A stretch of 64,000 nt of DNA, taken from positions 124,001 through 188,000 of the forward strand of contig NZ_JAACKC010000006.1 in the NCBI RefSeq assembly GCF_009939195.1, read 5' to 3'. The notes beneath the pieces are model-generated. The model was not told where the DNA came from. It was given only the letters and a program-made list of their open reading frames with translations, and did not search any database. This DNA comes from Acinetobacter kanungonis (lineage in GTDB: Bacteria; Pseudomonadota; Gammaproteobacteria; Pseudomonadales; Moraxellaceae). Numbering within the stretch: the stretch's first letter is position 1; each line of letters starts with the position of its first letter. The position numbers and the translations under genes were made by a program. This document shows, one piece after another, positions 63,194 through 64,000 of the stretch.

Positions 63194-64000
63194 ATGTATA
63201 AAAGCATAGAAACTATACTCGTGGATATCCCAACGATCCGCCCGCATCAACTGTCTGTGACGACGATGCGTATACAAACACTGGTTCTGGTAAAAATTAC
63301 AACCACGGATGGTTTTATCGGTTGGGGCGAAGCCACCACCATTGGTGGGCTGAACTATGGCGAAGAAAGCCCAGAAAGTGTCAAAGCCAATATTGATACT
63401 TACTTTGCACCATTACTGACTTCAGTAAAAGAGCTAAATGTTGCTCAAACCTTAAAACTGATCCGTAAAAATATTAATGGTAACCGTTTTGCCAAATGCG
63501 CCATTCAAACGGCACTGCTGGATATTCAAGCCAAGCGTTTAGGCTTACCGATCAGTGAATTACTCGGTGGTCGTTTACGTGACAGCTTACCTGTACTGTG
63601 GACACTGGCTTCAGGTGATACTGAAAAAGATATTGCTGAAGCGAAAAAAATGATTGAGCTGAAGCGCCATAAGGTGTTCAAACTCAAAATCGGTGCACGT
63701 CCGTTACAGCAAGATGTCGACCATGTCATTGCGATTAAAAAGGCTTTAGGTGCAGACATTAGTGTACGAGTTGATGTCAATCGTGCTTGGTCTGAACTGG
63801 AATGTATTCGTGGTATTCAGCAACTTCAGGATGGTGGTATCGACCTGATTGAACAACCGTGCGCGATTCAAAATACGGATGCTCTGGCGCGTTTAACGCA
63901 ACGCTTTGATGTGGCAATTATGGCCGATGAAGCATTAACAGGACCTGACAGTGCTTATCGCATTGCAAAAAGTCATGGTGCAGATGTGTTTGCAGTCAAG
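63194..64000 (+). CDS. catB: Muconate cycloisomerase, 3' end outside window
   Basis: Enolase-superfamily enzyme that converts cis,cis-muconate to muconolactone in catechol degradation. 269 codons are visible. It starts MYKSIETILVDIPTIRPHQLSVTTMRIQTLVLVKI. VFKLKIGARPLQQDVDHV carries the catalytic KxK-type lysine, and VRVDVNRAW and DLIEQP the metal ligands. ADEAL near the right edge is the third metal-ligand region. Divergent from catM; the rest of the cat operon would lie beyond the window. Confidence 0.94.
   Translation, partial: MYKSIETILVDIPTIRPHQLSVTTMRIQTLVLVKITTTDGFIGWGEATTIGGLNYGEESPESVKANIDTYFAPLLTSVKELNVAQTLKLIRKNINGNRFAKCAIQTALLDIQAKRLGLPISELLGGRLRDSLPVLWTLASGDTEKDIAEAKKMIELKRHKVFKLKIGARPLQQDVDHVIAIKKALGADISVRVDVNRAWSELECIRGIQQLQDGGIDLIEQPCAIQNTDALARLTQRFDVAIMADEALTGPDSAYRIAKSHGADVFAVK

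Overview
The window is chromosomal DNA of an Acinetobacter species (Moraxellaceae, Gammaproteobacteria). The evidence is low GC content, TTG and GTG starts on housekeeping genes, a complete malonate decarboxylase operon with the Acinetobacter-type GntR repressor (mdcY), the antABC genes, and a catM/catB divergon with an ATAC-N7-GTAT operator. I saw no rRNA, tRNA, CRISPR array, prophage or intact insertion sequence. Both ends cut through genes: an acyl-CoA synthetase on the left and catB on the right.

Layout. 1-4.5 kb: a small acyl-CoA catabolic cluster (acyl-CoA synthetase, acyl-CoA dehydrogenase, HSD10-like dehydrogenase) with a divergent AraC regulator. 4.7-8.1 kb: a small unknown protein, a bestrophin-like channel, and prmC-prfA. 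8.5-9.7 kb: two tandem exported glycine-zipper paralogues. 9.8-11.5 kb: a luciferase-like flavoprotein behind two tandem ATATCG-N8-CGATAT dyads, then a protein that looks like half of a flavin monooxygenase. 11.6-15.9 kb: divergent ppsR/ppsA and an RDD membrane protein. 16.1-21.1 kb: cyoABCDE behind a long leader hairpin. 21.3-25.4 kb: rpsF-rpsR-rplI, dnaB and alr.

25.5-31 kb: a BLUF photoreceptor gene, then the four-gene Anbu operon (ATP-grasp, alpha-E, transglutaminase-like, proteasome-like peptidase) with a divergent WYL regulator. 31.4-39.4 kb: madLM-mdcACDEGBH and mdcY, with a perfect ATTGTATACAAT site before madL. 40-42.2 kb: an exported catalase and an exported ankyrin protein. 42.3-46.4 kb: an operon of thermostable-hemolysin-family protein, AMP-ligase, TauD-type dioxygenase and SDR, which looks like a small-molecule pathway of unknown product. 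46.9-51.3 kb: a GMC oxidoreductase with a ferredoxin-like cysteine pattern, an aldehyde dehydrogenase and an AraC regulator. 51.6-52.6 kb: an AhpD-like protein and a methyltransferase.

52.7-57.4 kb: a sulfide/persulfide oxidation operon (ETHE1-like dioxygenase, phosphatase-like/SQR fusion, TauE transporter). Its sigma-54 promoter and a symmetric TGTTTCA/TGAAACA array lie between it and a divergent sigma-54 activator. 57.5-58.9 kb: a quinone-reductase-like protein and a TetR repressor with two copies of a 24-bp operator between them. 59-64 kb: antABC (anthranilate to catechol) beside catM and catB (muconate branch), so ring activation and lower-pathway genes are adjacent.

The most interesting regions are the Anbu operon (26.0-29.7 kb), the hemolysin-family/ligase/dioxygenase/SDR operon (42.3-46.4 kb), and the sulfide operon control region (55.9-56.1 kb), whose regulator has no cysteine in its presumed sensor domain.
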